A DNA stretch of 64,000 bases from Saccharina japonica (lineage: Eukaryota; Sar; Phaeophyceae; Laminariales; Laminariaceae): positions 1-64,000 of the forward strand of contig MEHQ01001575.1 in assembly GCA_008828725.1 (NCBI GenBank). The letters are read 5' to 3'. Below are positions 55,138-58,100 of the stretch, piece after piece. Position 1 is the first letter of the stretch, and every line of letters starts with the position of its first letter. Both the position numbers and the translations under genes were made by a program. Below the pieces are notes generated by a model. It ran no database searches and was not told the origin of the DNA. It worked only from the letters and a program-made list of their open reading frames with translations.

Positions 55138-58100
55138 TGTCTGTCTGCCTGCCTGCCTGCCTGCCCGCCTGCCTGTCTGCCTGTCTGTCTGCCTGTCTGC
55201 CTGCCTGATTCCCTGGCTGGCCGGCTGGCTGGCTCGCTGCCTGTCTGCCTGCCGGCCGGCCGGCCGGCCTGCCTGCGGACTGCATGAAGAGCATGGCCGT
55301 CGCCGTACGCGCGGAAGTCCAAGCGCCGACGGTGATACAACAGGATCCCCTTGTTTCAGTCCTTGCTGTAAGGCCGACGGCGTGCAGAGCAATGCCTCTG
55401 CCTTGTAGGAGTGGTGGCTTATCTCCGGGAGCTAGCTCCCCATATCAGGAGCTTAGCGTCTCACCGGAAACATGGTAATGGGAAAAGGTTGTTCACTCTG
55501 CCCTAGCTATGTACTACTAATAGTCCTACAACAAACAAGTATACTATTAATACAGCAAACAAATACTAGTGAACGTATCGAACAATAAGGCTGATTGGCA
55601 AAGCGTCGGCTAGGAAGACAGTGTTCAAAACTGGGGACTACGGCGGTGTTGGGCCATTTTTCGGCAAAGCATCAAAGGTCCGATTTGGTAACATCTTCCG
55701 CGTCTGACGTACAAGCAGTACATACGAGTACGTCAGCATTTCTGCAGGGAATACCCGCTTTGTATATATGTCGATGTATATGCCTGGTAACAAGCCTTTC
55801 CACATTTTGATCAGATACCCAGCGGAATAATAGTAAAGCAACTGATAAGAGGCGCCACCACGATTATTTCGTGTTCTTCTAGCCTTGCGCTGCCGTAGAA
55901 GGGGCGGCGTAACCTCATTTTCACAAACGCGGTTTTCACGCCTCGAGCGAGTGGCTCTGGATCTCACTCTCAAGACGAGACGCGAAAAAACAACGTTTTT
56001 TGCTGTCGCAGAGTAGCAAACAATCCATGGCGGAGCACATCGCCGCGAAACAACTATCACGACTGGCAAGAAATAACAAGTTATTCTGTTCGACCGAGTG
56101 GCTATCATCGGCTCAAAACGTAGAGGGTCTCGAAAGCGAGCGCCCCGCCGTAGCGCCAGTTTCTACCTGACCCGAAATATACTTACGAGTAGCGTTCTTT
56201 TTAAATGCTAACATTCAAACGGTCCTTATATTGCGGCCCATACGTAGTGGTATGGAGTTTGGGGGGTTATATTCCACAACATAAAATAGTTTTAGCCTGT
56301 GTTTGTGATTCGTTATCTTTTGGCAGGTCTCGATACGCCAGCGCTCGTTTGTTCGTACGTTCGTTCGTTCGTTCGCATACATAAATTCCCTAACCCAAGC
56401 CTTCTGCAGCGTTTAGGAAACGTTTACGAAGATGGTATGTGGGCACGGGCGTAGGCTATGTGGGCGTTGGTTGCGGAAATCGTGCTTCGAACCACAACAC
56501 CTACAATTTGTCAGGGCTGTTGGCGGGCCAAGACCCTTATAGCCGCGGGTCGGATCAACAGGTTTCCAACATAAACATAGACGGGGTCGGCTCGGCTCGA
56601 GTCAGGAGGTGTTCAAACTCTCATGAGTCGGGTCGGGGTCGGAGTCGAGTTAGGCTAACCCGACCGGACCCGAGCCGCGAGAGTTGACCCGGCCCGTGAT
56701 CGGGCCTATTTGGTTTGGGCTTAAACACGTCATGTTATGTTCACGCTGTGTCCACGATATTGGTTGATGTATGCTCGCGATCTGCTTCACCCTAGTGGTA
56801 TGTAGATACCAGACAATATGTTGGCTTGATCTGGGCGGTACAGTAGACACTAGGCAGGCCATGGACGTTTTGTCTCTCCGAGGGCCACGTGACAACTTGA
56901 TTGCATCATGTCAGGTGCAAGCCGCGCCTGGTCTGGTCGAACAAATGTCACCGCATCAATCAAGCCTTGACTGGAGGCACATACATTGTTCAAAGCGCGG
57001 GAGCTGCATTCTGGTGGACGAGTTTAAACGTCCCCCTTCTGCCGCGATAGCCGAGAGGCCACAGTAAAAAAAACAAGGCATCAAAACAACATCCTCCCCC
57101 CTTTTATTTATGTTGGTGGTGGTTGGCCCAGGTGTACATCAGCGGTGTAGACGTTGATGTCGGAACGGCGTACATAGGAGTGCCTCTGAAGCGACGCGTC
57201 AGCATGGTCAACCTCAGCAATCTAGAGGTGAGTGGCAGCAACTGCGGCATCGGTAACGGTAACCGAACAACACGCCATCAACAACACTAGCGCAAGAACA
57301 CAATGTGCCGGTTGTGTAATTCGTTCGCGGTTTTGTATTGTTTAGGAAGGCCAGGGTGGGCCGACGTGCGTGTCACCTTGTTACCTATACTACAGTAGTA
57401 ACCATTTGAGAACGTGCTATTTTTTTGCGGGTTCTGCCGATGGCTGTACTGAAAGAACCAAGGCGACACTTCACACACCGGTTGTGTCCAACAATGCCCT
57501 GAGTGAAAATGAAAATTCGCGTTCGCGTCGATCTTTATATTTTTCAGTTTTGCTTTAGTTATAGCCTTGAAAGGCTATTTTCGGTGAGGATTGCAAATGG
57601 CCAATTTTCAATATATTTAATTTCGGCTGGCTCAGGAAACCATATTCTAGACCCGATATTGAAAATGTGTTCCCGGAGGATTGTGGTGATAAGCTATACG
57701 ATCATCATACAAGTTGTATTGTAGTAAAATATCCATTTTTGATGGCGCTGAAAANNNNNNNNNNNNNNNNNNNNNNNNNNNNNNNNNNNNNNNNNNNNNN
57801 NNNNNNNNNNNNNNNNNNNNNNNNNNNNNNNNNNNNNNNNNNNNNNNNNNNNNNNNNNNNNNNNNNNNNNNNNNNNNNNNNNNNNNNNNNNNNNNNNNNN
57901 NNNNNNNNNNNNNNNNNNNNNNNNNNNNNNNNNNNNNNNNNNNNNNNNNNNNNNNNNNNNNNNNNNNNNNNNNNNNNNNNNNNNNNNNNNNNNNNNNNNN
58001 NNNNNNNNNNNNNNNNNNNNNNNNNNNNNNNNNNNNNNNNNNNNNNNNNNNNNNNNNNNNNNNNNNNNNNNNNNNNNNNNNNNNNNNNNNNNNNNNNNNN

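Noticed and set aside
55030-55408. Cys/Leu/Pro-rich and Gly/Arg/Gln-rich open frames on both strands
   Set aside because: Produced by the CTGC tetranucleotide array.
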